NCBI RefSeq assembly: GCF_030253575.1
Contig: NC_080562.1
Location: 30,025,852 to 30,089,851 of the forward strand
Reading direction: 5' to 3'
DNA length: 64,000 nucleotides
From: Rhododendron vialii
Lineage: Eukaryota > Streptophyta > Magnoliopsida > Ericales > Ericaceae
Below, piece by piece: positions 11,622 to 23,074 of the stretch (within the stretch, counting starts at the first letter, position 1; each line of letters begins with the position of its first letter). The translations under genes and the position numbers were made by a program. The notes beneath the pieces are model-generated. The model searched no databases. It saw only the letters and a list, made by a program, of their open reading frames with translations, and was not told the origin of the DNA.

Positions 11622-14600
11622 AGCCTCCCCTGGGAAACCATGCCATGTTTGTTTGTACTTAATTATGTCATTAATTTTCTTCACCCTAGAATAAAAAGGC
11701 GTTATGCCTAATTTCTTTTCGCTGAAATAATTTTTATTTTCCTTGAATACATAATCTGAGAGGAATCCTTACTCATGAGAGCAATCCTTCCCAATTAAAC
11801 AGAAAAGGAAAAAAAAAGAGAAAGGAATCCTTCTTCTTTTTTCTATTATGCTGAAATTCTGGTGTTGAACTTAAAAGATGCGATGCTTCCTGATAAGAGG
11901 CATTGCCAACTACACTGTTGATGTCATAGAAAGTTTGTGTTATTCCTCTTGAGTACAGGTACCTGTGTTAGCTATCAGAATCTTAGCTTTGATTTTCAAG
12001 AACTAACTGTGTGATAAAGGTGGATAAATTCGTGCTTTTGAGTCTTCTAATGACCATAAACCAAAGAAGAACCAAAGGAGTTTATTTTCATCTCTTATCA
12101 GAGCAATAACAAGATGAACACATGTTGACCTGACCAACTAATCCTGTCTTTCTATTGTTCGAGTGTATCAATATATTTCCTTCCTATTTTCCATAGTTCC
12201 ATTCAAGCAATAAGATAACAAGAAGGGATATAAGAATACAAATATGATATCTATCTGCAGCTGGACCTTACGTGCTTTGTGCTGCTGCTAATTTTCCTTC
12301 ACGTTACTGTTTTGATTCCTTTTCTATTATAACCTACACAACTTAAAGGGTGTTTAGATGTCCCGTGAAAGAAAGTAAAACTTACAAAACCGAATTGTAT
12401 TTAAATTACAAGTTAGTATGGTAATGAGGATAAAGAAAAAATCTAGTATGTGGATGTATCTTTCTCACCAGAACTAGTCTACAGTTTCAGAAAGCAGATG
12501 CTTAGAAAATAAGACAAATAGACATGAATGAATAACAATGTAAATGTTAATTTACAAATTGCTTCGGTGTCTTCAGAAAACTGAATCTGTAATAATCCTG
12601 TTTCAAATTTAAGGGAATGTTTCCTCCTTCAAGGGACCCTTGAGATGGCAAAATCGCTTGATAAAATTGGATAATGGATTTTTTTTTGCTGCATTCAAAG
12701 CAGGGAGCACAATTCTTGTGGTTGGAGTGTTAATAGATGAACATCACTTTCTCTTACAAAGTTTCTGGTTGTATGGTGCTCCTGTCTACATGTAAAGCCA
12801 CATCCACATGAAATTTGTTGTTGCTTCTGATTGTTCTGTTAATTTAGATCTCATAGCCATTTGGAAATGTGAATTATATTCGGTGATTTACAAGAAACTA
12901 ATGTCGTTGTTTTCTGGTTTACAGATTGTTGATTGCATCAAGGGTTTTCTCAATATTTCCTCTGACCCGGCAACCTTTATTCAGGTTTGTACTTCATCAT
13001 GCCTTTCCTGAGTAACATGTTAAGGAGAAAAATAAGATCACGATACTTTACAGTGTACAATCTAAATTGGCCTTTCTGTGATGGAGCATTCAGTAGAAAA
13101 GGGCAAAGAATCAAATAGGGAATTATCCACTAGCTGGTGAACTTACACAGCAACTAAAGGTTTGATGACAAATGATTCGACTAGATTATATCAACCGAAG
13201 AAAGAAAAAAAAAAAACCATTCTTGTTGCAATGTTGAGCACTGGAGCTTTTGATAGCTCATATCAACTCAGTACATCAGTGGCTGTGATTCTCTTCTAAT
13301 CTAGCATCCAATTCTAACTGTCTACAGCGAACATATTGGTTGGAATACTAGGACATTTCTGCGAATTACACTAGTTTCTATAATTACGGTATGCATAAAA
13401 CTAATCTAGACAGTTAGTATTGGTATTATTGTGACCTGTAGAAAATGAATACTGCCCCCGTCCAGTGGCAGATGCAAGATTTGTACTCAGCGGGAGCCCG
13501 AATCATTTGCATTTTTACATTAATAACAAAAAAATTAGTCTATAACATAAATATGCTCTTACTAGTTCTGAGAAAAGACGAGATTGTGTACATATATACA
13601 TAATCGCACTTAATTATATATAACCACGACCAAAAGATGGTCGATAACTTGAAATTATAGGGGGGGTTTACACATACATAGAAACTTTATCAACTTTTTC
13701 TTCACTCAAGAGACTTGCAGGGGCTGATCTTACAAAAATTTTCCAAATTAATCTAAAAATATAGTATAATTAGTGGGATAATTGGGAGGTGTGTAGGGGT
13801 CTGGGGCCCGCTTGAACATCCCTATGTCCGCCCATGCCCCCGTCCGTTAATTTTTCTCTGTTTTCGGAAGTCATGCAAGTTTTTGAGATCTTTTAATTTG
13901 GAGCAAAAAAATTAAAGAAAATATGAGCATAAGTACTTTATTTTTTATCAGAGAAATGGCTTGACTTTCGAAAAACACTCTAATTATGGGATTGAGGGAG
14001 TAGTATTTTGTGTTTATGGAATTCCATTGATTATTGCACATGGAATCTAGTCATGCTACCTTCATGATCTTGCTCTTCTTCTGGCTTTTGTGAATATTGT
14101 TTAATGGTTTTTGTACCATCAGGCGGCAGTTCCTCAAATTCTTGAGAAAACGGGAGATGTTTTCTTTTCCAAGATTGTTAACATACTTAGAGAAGCTGCA
14201 GATGTTTGCTATGATACAATTACGGAGATCCCTTGCATTACTTGCCCAAACAAACCTGAAGGATCCATGTTTGTAATGGTAAGGATCTGCATAACTTGCA
14301 ATTGTATTGTGCTTCAAACTAAGCAGATCTAAAGTACCTCTTACGACTTCTTCGGGTTTTTATTTTAGGTTAAACTAAACCTATCACTACTTGAAGACAT
14401 TAAGGATGATATTGACTTTTGTGTGAAGCTGGCGAAGGAGGAGTCTGTGGTGGTTCTACCAGGTAAAACAAAACAATCAAACCATTTTTTTCAATGCATT
14501 GAAATTTACAGTTCTCCTCTTCGTTACCTGACAATGATCCCCATGTGAGAAGCAATTTCCACCATATACGATATCCTCATTTGTAACATCCTCTTTTTGC

Positions 14601-14721
14601 AGGGGTTGCCGTTGGACTAAAGAACTGGCTTCGCATAACATTCGCCATTGAGCCATCATCTCTTGAAGAAGGTCTTGGGAGGATAAAGGTTTTTTACCTA
14701 AGGCATGCCAAAAAGCAATAA
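8596..14721 (+). CDS. TAT: Tyrosine aminotransferase-family enzyme
   Basis: Seven exons: 8596-8867, 10922-11261, 11358-11576, 12925-12984, 14123-14278, 14369-14462, 14603-14721. They give 419 residues, the usual family length. It is a PLP-dependent class I/II aminotransferase. Visible motifs are LGHGDPS near the N-terminus, the substrate/PLP-site run [15 protein letters not shown] (cofactor Asp219 and Tyr222) and SISKRW with Schiff-base Lys252. The C-terminus is RHAKKQ. Sequence resembles TAT1/TAT2-type enzymes, which interconvert tyrosine and 4-hydroxyphenylpyruvate in tocopherol and benzoquinone metabolism. The related SUR1 is instead a C-S lyase, so substrate is inferred. No transit peptide is seen, so it is probably cytosolic. 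A GA-rich leader precedes the ATG. Intron 1 (2.05 kb) has a 31-bp tandem duplication near 9585-9650. Intron 3 opens with a (CT)n run. Intron 4 holds nested transposons. Confidence 0.93.
10535..10725. mobile_element. MITE-like palindromic repeat in TAT intron 1
   Basis: Several 'cccatggga' palindromes and 'ggattg(g)' blocks lie around 10550-10640. 'ggattattagtccaatcccacc' lies at the right. It looks like a degenerate MITE; the ends are not defined. Confidence 0.3.
11579..11618. repeat. (CT)n microsatellite
   Basis: About 19 CT units directly follow the exon 3 donor of the aminotransferase gene (intron begins at 11577). Confidence 0.9.
13451..14003. mobile_element. Stowaway-like MITE, split by another element
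   Basis: The left end 'tactgcccccgtccgttaat' and the right end 'gattgagggagtagta' are inverted and start and end at TA. This is the pattern of Stowaway (Tc1/mariner) MITEs with CTCCCTCCGT-type termini. Subterminal arms also pair (about 13859-13890 with 13960-13980). It lies in intron 4 of the aminotransferase gene. Confidence 0.55.
13463..13836. mobile_element. hAT-like element nested in the Stowaway MITE
   Basis: The ends CAGTGGCAGATG and CATGGGCGGACA (inverted) resemble the 'CAGTGGCGGA' group of plant hAT elements. The flanking 8-bp duplication CCCCCGTC occurs at 13455-13462 and 13837-13844. It is 374 bp long and has no open frame of note. Confidence 0.7.
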
Positions 14722-15542
14722 GATGGTTTCCTCTTTCTAGTAAATGAGAAATCCTGCTTCATCTCTTCAGTTTCTGCTGAGGATTTCGAAGGAATGGTTA
14801 GTGTGATGATCAACACGCGCACGTTGATCTCATGTTTTATTTATGTTGGCAGAATAATGTGTTCTTTCCAATTTCGTGTAACCCTGTAATAAGAAAAATG
14901 GAAAAGAATTATGTGTTCTTTTCCAATTTCGTGTAACCTTGTAATAAAAAAAAAAAAGTGGAAAATAAGCCTCACGATGAGAGAGGTGGTGATCCAAGTT
15001 TTTGATCTTATGCTTCCTTTCATTGTTTGTTTATAACTATATATGAATATCTCCTTTTCTTGAAGTGTGGGGAATCATTTTTTTTTTTCCGGAAAAAAAC
15101 TCTGTGGACGATTTATTTCTCTAGCATTCAACAATTTCCAAATCCTATTTACTGTTTTTTCAGCAATTTCTTTTACTTTTTTTCTTGGGGATCCGGCTTC
15201 TGTGCAGGCAGAGAAGCCTCCGCAGTCCATGACTCCCATCTTGACTAGAAACTTCCAACGAAATCTTACCATTAAAAATACTTTTGGACGGATGAGATCA
15301 CATATTGCTCTCTGCCGTCCAAAGACCGCCAAAGAGAAGCCTAATTCTTTTCTTGGTGGAAATTTTTCTCAAACCAGTCTTTCAGTACTTCAAAGATCAC
15401 GAGCTTTGCAATGCAACTCATCTAACCACCCACTGTTACATCCCCAGGAAATTCAGCGAACTGTTGCTTAAAACCTCAAATATTTTGTCACGGAGCCCCC
15501 TTGCATCAACCACCACCATTTCCCTCCATTGAAAGATCTCCA
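14722..15542. other. 3' flank of TAT and upstream region of the LTP gene
   Basis: A tandem duplication of about 57 bp (14852-14960) repeats 'tgtgttcttttccaatttcg' with a 'tgtaataa' poly(A)-signal-like tail. It probably sits at the end of the aminotransferase transcript. From 15030 to 15500 no gene is recognised. Open frames there are not protein-like. Confidence 0.5.
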
Positions 15543-15917
15543 ATGACTAACTCTCTTTTGTCCCTTACAGTACTCCTTCTAATGTCAGGCTTAGTCCTGG
15601 CTTATATTAATCCTTACCGCGGCGACCCTCAGCCCTGGACCGACCCCGACGGCGCCGACGTGGCATGGTACTTCCTCCCATGCATGAACTTCCTCGAGGG
15701 GTTCGAACCCAATCCGGCCCCAGCCTGTTGTGGTCAGCTTGGAAAGCTCAACACAATAGCAGGACGTAAGGATGGTCCACAGAGGATTTGTAAGTGTGTT
15801 GCTGACTTGGTGGAGGTGGTCGGTACCATACTCGAACCACACGATGAAGCACTTTCGAGCATGTGCGGAGTTCATCGTGGTTTTCCTCTTCACTCAGGCT
15901 GCCCTAGCGGTCATTAA
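15543..15917 (+). CDS. Secreted lipid-transfer-like protein, 7 cysteines
   Basis: A 124-residue single-exon frame. The ATG at 15543 is chosen because it opens a clean signal peptide (MTNSLL...GLVLA, cut after about Ala20). The mature part has Cys47, Cys62-Cys63, Cys83-x-Cys85, Cys108 and Cys120. This is the C..CC..CxC..C..C order of non-specific lipid-transfer proteins in the LTP/2S-albumin superfamily. The first of the eight family cysteines is absent: the aligned position is about Gly37. The mature start is unusually acidic and Pro-rich (RGDPQPWTDPDG). The family binds lipids in the apoplast. ATA7-type anther LTPs are a possible relative, judged by gene order only. A downstream intron that extends the C-terminus cannot be excluded. 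Confidence 0.8.
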   Translation: MTNSLLSLTVLLLMSGLVLAYINPYRGDPQPWTDPDGADVAWYFLPCMNFLEGFEPNPAPACCGQLGKLNTIAGRKDGPQRICKCVADLVEVVGTILEPHDEALSSMCGVHRGFPLHSGCPSGH

Positions 15918-17010
15918 TCGTAAGGATGGCTGCGAATTCTGCACTGGCGACGTCGAGCAAACAAATAAGGGGATTTGTCTAATAAGGATGTATACACAAG
16001 AAGAACGAAAACGCTTATTTCACGAATAATGTCACCGTTACTCCTAAACTGGAAGTATTTCACTATGTCATTATATACTATCGTGATTTGTACTTGTAAA
16101 ATCCTATCGTCACTTCATAAACTCATGGTGGATGTGTTTTCTATTCAAACCGCGAATTGTCTACGGTTTTCCATGTTCTAATTGAGCCTACACAAAACAA
16201 AATTCAACAAAGTTGAACAAAAACTCAACACAGACAAGGTTTTCAAGTGATCACAAAATTATGGGAACAAGGATAATAAGTTCATAAACGTTAGAGTGTT
16301 TGCTTCTAATTTCCAATTACCTTTGGTTAAACTACACTAGAAAGTTTCATCGAATTATAATGATTGATTTTCACTCTTTCTTCACCAATCTTTGCATGCC
16401 CCCGGTGATGAACTCGAGTCTGATATGAAATCTAATTATAAGCAAAATTTCAAAGAATTGGATATGGCTTAATAATACGCCACAGGTGTAATGCGCCTTG
16501 GTGGCCTCCATTCAGTTTGTATGCTTCGCTAAAACTGCACTCGTAGAAAAAAAAATTAAGTGGACGAATATTGAAAACCACATAATCAAGATAGATTTGT
16601 CTTGTAAAACGAACCTTATAAAATGAGTTGTTCAAATTATGATGATATATAATATCTCTATAGAGTCTTTTGAAACGACTCTACACCTCCGTAATCCATT
16701 AGAGCCCCCTAAGAAGACCTTTTCCCTGCCTTTTTGTTAAGGATTTCTTTCCAGCAAAACTACCAACACAACTTCAAAGCACAATTTTGGACACAACTGC
16801 GTCCGTAGCCGTTCGATGCACATGTATTCCAAATTTTGCCTTTCAGCATCTTTTTGTGTATAATTAGTGAAAAACAATTTTTAAAGTAGCACATGCATCG
16901 AAGGGTTGTCCGGAGTTATATTTTAAAGTTGTGTGGGTAGACTTTTTGTTTTGTTTTGTTTTTTTATCAATTTTACTTATGGAGTCTTCCGACGGCGTCG
17001 TATCAGGTAG

Positions 17011-17151
17011 GAACGGCCAAAGAGCTTTAATCTGGAAACGACGTCGCTGCACCGGCATAGAACGAATCGTCGTCATTATAGCCGTTACAATTACGCCCCG
17101 CAATATCAACAGTCCCCACGGCGCCCCTCTTTCAAAAATCCGACCGTTAGA
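17011..17151. promoter_or_regulatory. MSA-like mitotic promoter elements of TPX2
   Basis: Three AACGG cores lie in 140 bp. On the minus strand are TCTAACGGTCG (17151-17141) and TGTAACGGCTA (17089-17079). On the plus strand is GGAACGGCCA (17010-17019). The first two match the M-phase-specific activator consensus YCYAACGGYYA at 10 of 11 positions. MSA sites bind three-repeat MYB factors and drive G2/M transcription, which fits the mitotic role of TPX2. Confidence 0.6.
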
Positions 17152-17260
17152 AATCGGAACGTTAATACTGCTTTGCTACTCCTTTCCTACACTCCCTCAG
17201 ATCTTTCTCTCAATCCCAATAGAAAAACACTTTCTTGTAAGAACCAAACACCACAACCCA

Positions 17261-17264
<4 letters not shown>

Positions 17265-17301
<37 letters not shown>
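17265..17301. repeat. (CT)n microsatellite in TPX2 leader
   Basis: An uninterrupted CT run about 60 bp upstream of the TPX2 ATG, in the probable 5' UTR. Confidence 0.9.
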
Positions 17302-17302
<1 letters not shown>

Positions 17303-17360
17303 GAACTCCGCTCAACTTTCTCTGTCTACAACGAAACGGAAACAGAGTGGAAAAGATTCA

Positions 17361-20300
17361 ATGGCTATGGTGGACGATTCCAGTGGCGTGATTGACGAGG
17401 CCTACGAGTTCTCGGCGCCTCAGTTCTACGACTTCATCGAGGGAGAGTCCGAGGAGGAGACGCGCGCGGCAGAGCTATGGTTCGATACCGCCCTCGCCTA
17501 CGCCCCTTCTCGTACGTTTTCTTGATCCTAATTTTCCTCTCTTGAGAATTGTTTCACTTGATTAGGGCCGTTTCGGAGTTTAGGGTTTAAATTATTGTTA
17601 AAAAAATTGCAATTTTGAGAGATTGCCTTGAATTTGATTTCTTGGTGGTTAGGGTTTCAAATGCGTGGGGTTAGTTTATTTGGCAACATAAAGTGTATGA
17701 TTGATTTGATTGTTAGGCATTCAGTTCTGTATAATGGTGTGTAAACAAGAGTAAACAAAATTAAGGGCTGTCAAGTAACTTTTTGCCGATTCAACTTTGT
17801 CAAGAGCTATGCAGTCAAGAATTTAGTGAACATCATTCCATGTTTAGTTCATGCCTTTCTCTCCTATCGAATGATAATCTTGTAGTAGTTGTTCTTTGGT
17901 GTTTTGTATCTATAGTTTCCGTTATAAGTGACTAAACTAACTTAGGGTTTCAAGTGGTGCTATCCTACCGATTCACAGACTCTGTTCATTTTTAAATCTT
18001 TAAAAATCTTGTAATCTTACGACCACATATTAATCTTTCAGTTACACTCATCGATTATGTATGGTATGCTGTTCTGCATTTTTAAGCCTTTTTCTATCTT
18101 ATTTTATGAGCTTTGGTATAAAAATCATTCTCTTAATCTGGTAAGACAAAACAATACTGCATTATATGAGGGATAAGCGATAACAAAACAAAATAGGATT
18201 TCTGGAACATTTAAAAACTACTAGTTCTCTTCCCATCCTAGTCGATTATTATTATTAGATTTCAGTATGAAATCGATTAGCTCAGGTCTTGTTTGGTTCG
18301 CTAGCTCATTTGGTTATCTGCTTATTTGTTTCTATTATTAGATTTCGGTATGACACTGAGCATCATGCTTTATCAAATGGCGAATTTTAGTACCTGTGGT
18401 AGATAGACAATTTTCATCCTTGCATCTAGGTTCAGGAAAAGGGCTAATTCTGATTTTTGGGGGCTAAAATTCTGCAGCTTTTATGCAAAGAATAAAGATA
18501 GGACGATCAGTTCAGGTTGAAAGCCTTTGTGATTTCAGTGAAGCCGAGCAGTTGCAGAAGGTAATATAACCCTTTTTCTCCTTTGCTTATTGAATAAATG
18601 CATTATCATTACTGTTAGCATTTGGAACTTAAGGTGCCTTTGACTGGTCGCAGGCATCAACTTCAACAGAAACTAATGCATTAAAAATCACGGAGCAAAT
18701 AACTTTGGCACCAGAGAATGATCAAATAAGGTCATTTGGATCATCATCTCTTTTGGAACTTTCCCACCTAATATTGCTTCGTTTTTTGGTGTTCTTGTTT
18801 TCCTTCCTTGGAACTTGGAAGGGACACAATTTTTATACATGGTGCTGAAATGCTATGATTGATTATCCCTTCTCAATCAGGACTCAGTCTCAGGTCAGGC
18901 CCACCGAAATGAGGGAACAAGTAGTCCCAAATGAGACCAAAGTAGATGCCAGTGAAAGACATATCAATATGGTATGGTAGTTATGTCAACTCCTTTTTTA
19001 GCAGTTCATAAATTGAAAACAGAAGAATCTTTCTTGCCTATGGGATCTGGCCTCTATGTCTTACTTTCACAAACCTTTCAGGTTGCAGCAGCTGAGAATA
19101 TTTGCGAAGTTAAAGATGTTGTATCCACCATAGAAACTGGAAGGTTTGTTAACATCCCATCTAAGGCTCATGAAATAGGCACGGAGATTGTGCAATTTTA
19201 TCACTTCTTTGAATGGTTTCATTTTTTTCAGCATGAAAACTGGAGAGGATTCTTGCACTGTCAAACTTGGACCCCAGAAAGATGAGCATAAGCTGCCAGT
19301 GACACCAGAAATTATTTGCACCCCAAAAGCATCAACAATGGTTTCTGGAAAGGGTAATAACCACCTGTTACAGGCCGATTCTAAGAAAGAGCAAACAGCA
19401 AAAAAGATTGCCAGTGGTATGCTCAGGAACCCATCAGCGCTGAAGTCACAAAATCGGTCACAGTTATCACAAGCTAAAAGCACTAAACCAGCTAGTGTGA
19501 GAAGGTAGAATACGCTTCTCTTTTTTGCGTACTTTTTTGCATGTCAAAATCTTCTGTTATTCTGCTTGGAGTTTTTTATGATGTTGTCTGATTGGGGGTG
19601 GTTGGATGGAACATATAGGGAAACAAATTTGAAACAAAATGCTTCAACTCCTAATTTTGGTCAAGAAAACCAAGCCATTAAAAGGCAAAAGTTGGAAGGA
19701 GGGAGATCCAGACAGGTGAAATGTTACTCTTTTTCATTTTCATACTTATCTTGCTTTTCTGGACTATTTCACCTGAATGTGTACTTCTTCATGTTCAAAT
19801 TGTAGATTCTTAACATCAAGCCTCAAATATTGCCCCATAAATCAAGACCCGGACTTATCAGTAGCAGTTCTAACTTGTGCCCTTCAACTGCCAGAACTCG
19901 TAAAGAGGACAGAAAGGTTTGCTGGTTTTGACAACATGCTATTGAGCTTCTTCATATGCTTTATGGAATTTACCGTTAGACTTATTTGATCTTTTTTTTT
20001 TATGCTAACAGGTTTATGTTCGGGAACCAGCCGCCCCATTCATTTCAATGGCAGAGATGATGAAAAAGTTCCAATCCAATACGAGAGATGTCTCACTACC
20101 TCATGTAAACGACTACACGCTTCTCCTTATGAAAACTTCTGCTACAAAACTACTCCAATTTTTTTTATTATTCTTATCCCATAATTTCCTTTCAATTTCA
20201 GGATAATGCATTGGCACAGAAGAAGACCAAACTTACACTGACCAGGCCAAAGGAACCTGAATTTGAAACGGCTCAGAGGGTTCGGTCAGTGAGGGTCAAG

Positions 20301-23074
20301 AGTTCTGCTGAACTTGAGGAAGAGATGATGGCTAAAATTCCAAAGTTTAAGGCTCGGACTCTAAACAAGAAGGTACTTATTCTTAAGTTTGGTTGTTATT
20401 ATGGATTCCCTTCTTCCACATATTGCATTGTGATCTGATTCCTTGCTCCTTGCAGATTTTTGAAGCTCCAAGCTTACCACCACTTCCAAGATCTACACCC
20501 CATCAACCAGAATTTCAGGTATGCTGTGCATGAAATTGGTAGAAGCAAGAATATAGTGAAATCACACAAGATCTCAATTGGGAATTATGATGCAGGAATT
20601 TCATTTGGAGACTATGGAAAGGGCCAATCACAATGCAGAAACATCAACTATAGCCTCAATAGAATCTGCTCCTCAGGTATATCCTCTCCTTTTTCAAATT
20701 TTGTTACGATCCTCTCTGATGTAGAAATAGTTTTTATGAAACTGCCATTCTTTTTCAAGTAACTGGAGTAGGAAACCTATTACTAGAAAATTTCTGTCGT
20801 GTGTAGTCGCCATAAGTTGTTGACATTGTCTATTACAGAATCATCAGTGGAAACCTCATCATCTTACGGCACCCAAATCACCCCTTCTTCAAACATCTCT
20901 GAGGGCACGGCCTCCGAGGATTAAAACATCGGAAGAATTGGAAAAGGAAGTACTTGAAAATGTTCCAAAGTTCAAAGCAAGGCCTTTGAATAAGAAGGTA
21001 TACCTGCACTGCAATCATCATATCACTTCTATAATTATATTACTCAGCAAAAGAAAAAAAACTTGTTACTTCATTTCTACAGTTTAATATGTCCAAATGC
21101 TTTGAATCTTGCAGATATTTGAAAGTAAAGGAGATCTAGGTATGTTTTGCAACACAAAGCGGCACGTCACTGTTCCTCAAGAGTTTCACTTTGCAACAGA
21201 TGAAAGGATTCCCCCACCCGCAAACATTGCTGACATGTTTGATAAGGTTATTATCGAACTTTTCTGTTGAATTCCAATTCCAGTTGAGCTATAAAATATG
21301 TTGACATTTTTTCTCATTATATAAATGTTCTTTTTTAGCTTTCATTGTGCTCGGAAGCTCACCATGAGAAACGAATTCCAAGGAACACTACACCGAACCC
21401 ATTCCATCTCCACACAGAGGTATGAACATCCTTCCAAAAAAAATTGCTGTCGATTTGTTTGTTTACACCAAACATGCTCTTTATTCAAAATATGACATCA
21501 TCAGGAAAGAGGAGTGGTGAAAGAGAGGAAATTTGTGACGGAGGTCGTGCAGAAACTGATTGAAGAGGAGAGAGCCAGGATTCCAAAGGCTAACCCATAC
21601 CCTTATACCACTGATTATCCTGTGGTACAGAAACTTATTAGCCCTTAGTTCTATTTGTTATCAGGCCTCAAAAAGTGGGCTTTATTAAAAATGCCTAACT
21701 GCATACAGATTCCGCCTAAACCGGAGCCGAAGCATTGCACAAAACCAGAACCTTTCCAATTGGAAAGTTTGACGAGGCATGAAGAGGAAATGCAGAAGGA
21801 AATGGAAGAGAGGCGGAGAATGGAGGAGGAAGAAGCTCAAATGAGGATTTTTAAGGCACAGCCAATATTGAAAGAGTAAGACTCTCAATGTGCTGAATGC
21901 GTGAGTTTTTTTTCACCCTTCTAACCAAGTAACTGACTATTTATTATGGCCACCAATCTGTAGGGACCCAATTCCAGTTCCTGAAAAAGTACGCAAACCA
22001 CTGACAGAGGTTCAAGAATTCAATCTGCACATAGAACATCGAGCCGTGGATAGAGCAGAGTTCGATAAAAAGGTATATAGCATGCTTCTACTAGAATGAA
22101 TCGCATAAGATACAACTCTTGTGACTTTTTTACTCCCAAACGTTTCCCCATAATTCATTTCCCCTGAACTGTTTTTCTTACTTTTGTTTCTACTTCTTTC
22201 CAAAAGCTTAGAGCTGGAAAGATAATAATGGAATGAAAGAACAGCATAAGATACAACTCTTTTGACTTTTGGGAATTTTTACTTCCAAAACCTTTCCCCA
22301 TAGCTATTCTTTCATGAAATGTTTTTCTTGCTATTGTTTCTTTGTCTATAATTGTTTCCAAATGCATAGAACTCATGCAAAGAAATGCTATACATTAGGC
22401 GTTTCTCAATGCCCATTTGATGACTTCTTTCTACTGGCATGTTTGACAGATTAAGGAGAAGGAGATGACATATAAGAGATACAGAGAGGAGGCCGAGTCT
22501 GCAAAGATGGTATATAACAACCGTGTGCTTAAAGTTATTTAAAGTGATAGAAAATGAGATGATGGGAGGAGTATTTCTAATCTATAATCTACTTATTGGT
22601 GGTCTTGTAGATGGAGGAAGAGAAGGCCTTGAAGCAATTGAGAAGGACATTGGTGCCTCATGCAAGACCGGTGCCAGACTTTGCTCATCCTTTCTTACCA
22701 CAGAAGTACGGAAACACTACTTGGTTACTGTCTTAGAATCAAGTTCTTTTGATAACACTTATCAGAAAACAATTTTTGAAAACACAGGCACCGTTTAATT
22801 CTATAAGTTTGCCGAAAAACAAGGTTTGAATACCAAGCGAATGTTTTGAAAAGTGCCTTATATTTACGTTCTGATTCTGAAAACAATAATCTTGCCCTCT
22901 GAGTTGAGTTTGGCTTGTGTACTGATTGCCAACAACGTGATGATGCATAATAGGTCTTTGAGGGAAATCACAAAACCGAAGTCCCCGATATTGCGTGTTA
23001 ACCGAAGACAAGATAGGCGAAAGTTTGTAAGTGCCGTGGCAGCCGCTTCCAGTGCCGCCTCCAATATGAGGTGA
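17361..23074 (+). CDS. TPX2: TPX2 spindle assembly factor
   Basis: 21 exons: 17361-17511, 18478-18560, 18654-18730, 18881-18971, 19082-19143, 19232-19504, 19619-19715, 19806-19916, 20012-20104, 20202-20372, 20456-20518, 20596-20676, 20839-20997, 21115-21246, 21339-21419, 21505-21624, 21709-21875, 21964-22072, 22450-22509, 22611-22705, 22954-23074. All have GT-AG borders and sum to 798 residues. TPX2 nucleates and bundles spindle microtubules and activates Aurora kinase, under Ran/importin control. Visible features are the N-terminal Aurora-binding-like block YEFSAPQFYDF (residues ~15-25), the conserved KLEGGRSRQI and SMAEMMKKFQSNTR of the importin-binding region, repeated 'PKFKAR-LNKK-FE' blocks, and a basic/acidic helical C-terminal TPX2 domain (EVQEFNLHIEHRAVDRAEFDK onward). 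MSA-like sites upstream suggest G2/M expression. It converges on RING1 with a gap of about 1 kb. Confidence 0.95.

Larger units (their letters stand above)
15918..17360 (+). other. Intergenic region and TPX2 promoter/5' UTR
   Basis: 15918-16850 holds nothing recognisable. From about 16980 the sequence becomes promoter-like for TPX2, with AACGG motifs and a pyrimidine-rich leader ending at the ATG at 17361. Confidence 0.5.

Noticed and set aside
11391-11711. Frame running through the (CT)n tract as a Leu/Ser repeat protein
   Set aside because: The true exon 3 of the aminotransferase ends at 11576. The repeat is the start of the intron.
15067-15471. 134-codon open frame before the LTP gene
   Set aside because: No similarity recognised and no start context. 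Likely chance.
16931-17395. 154-codon frame including the TPX2 leader
   Set aside because: It overlaps the TPX2 start in another frame and translates the (CT)n leader. TPX2 exon 1 explains the coding signal.
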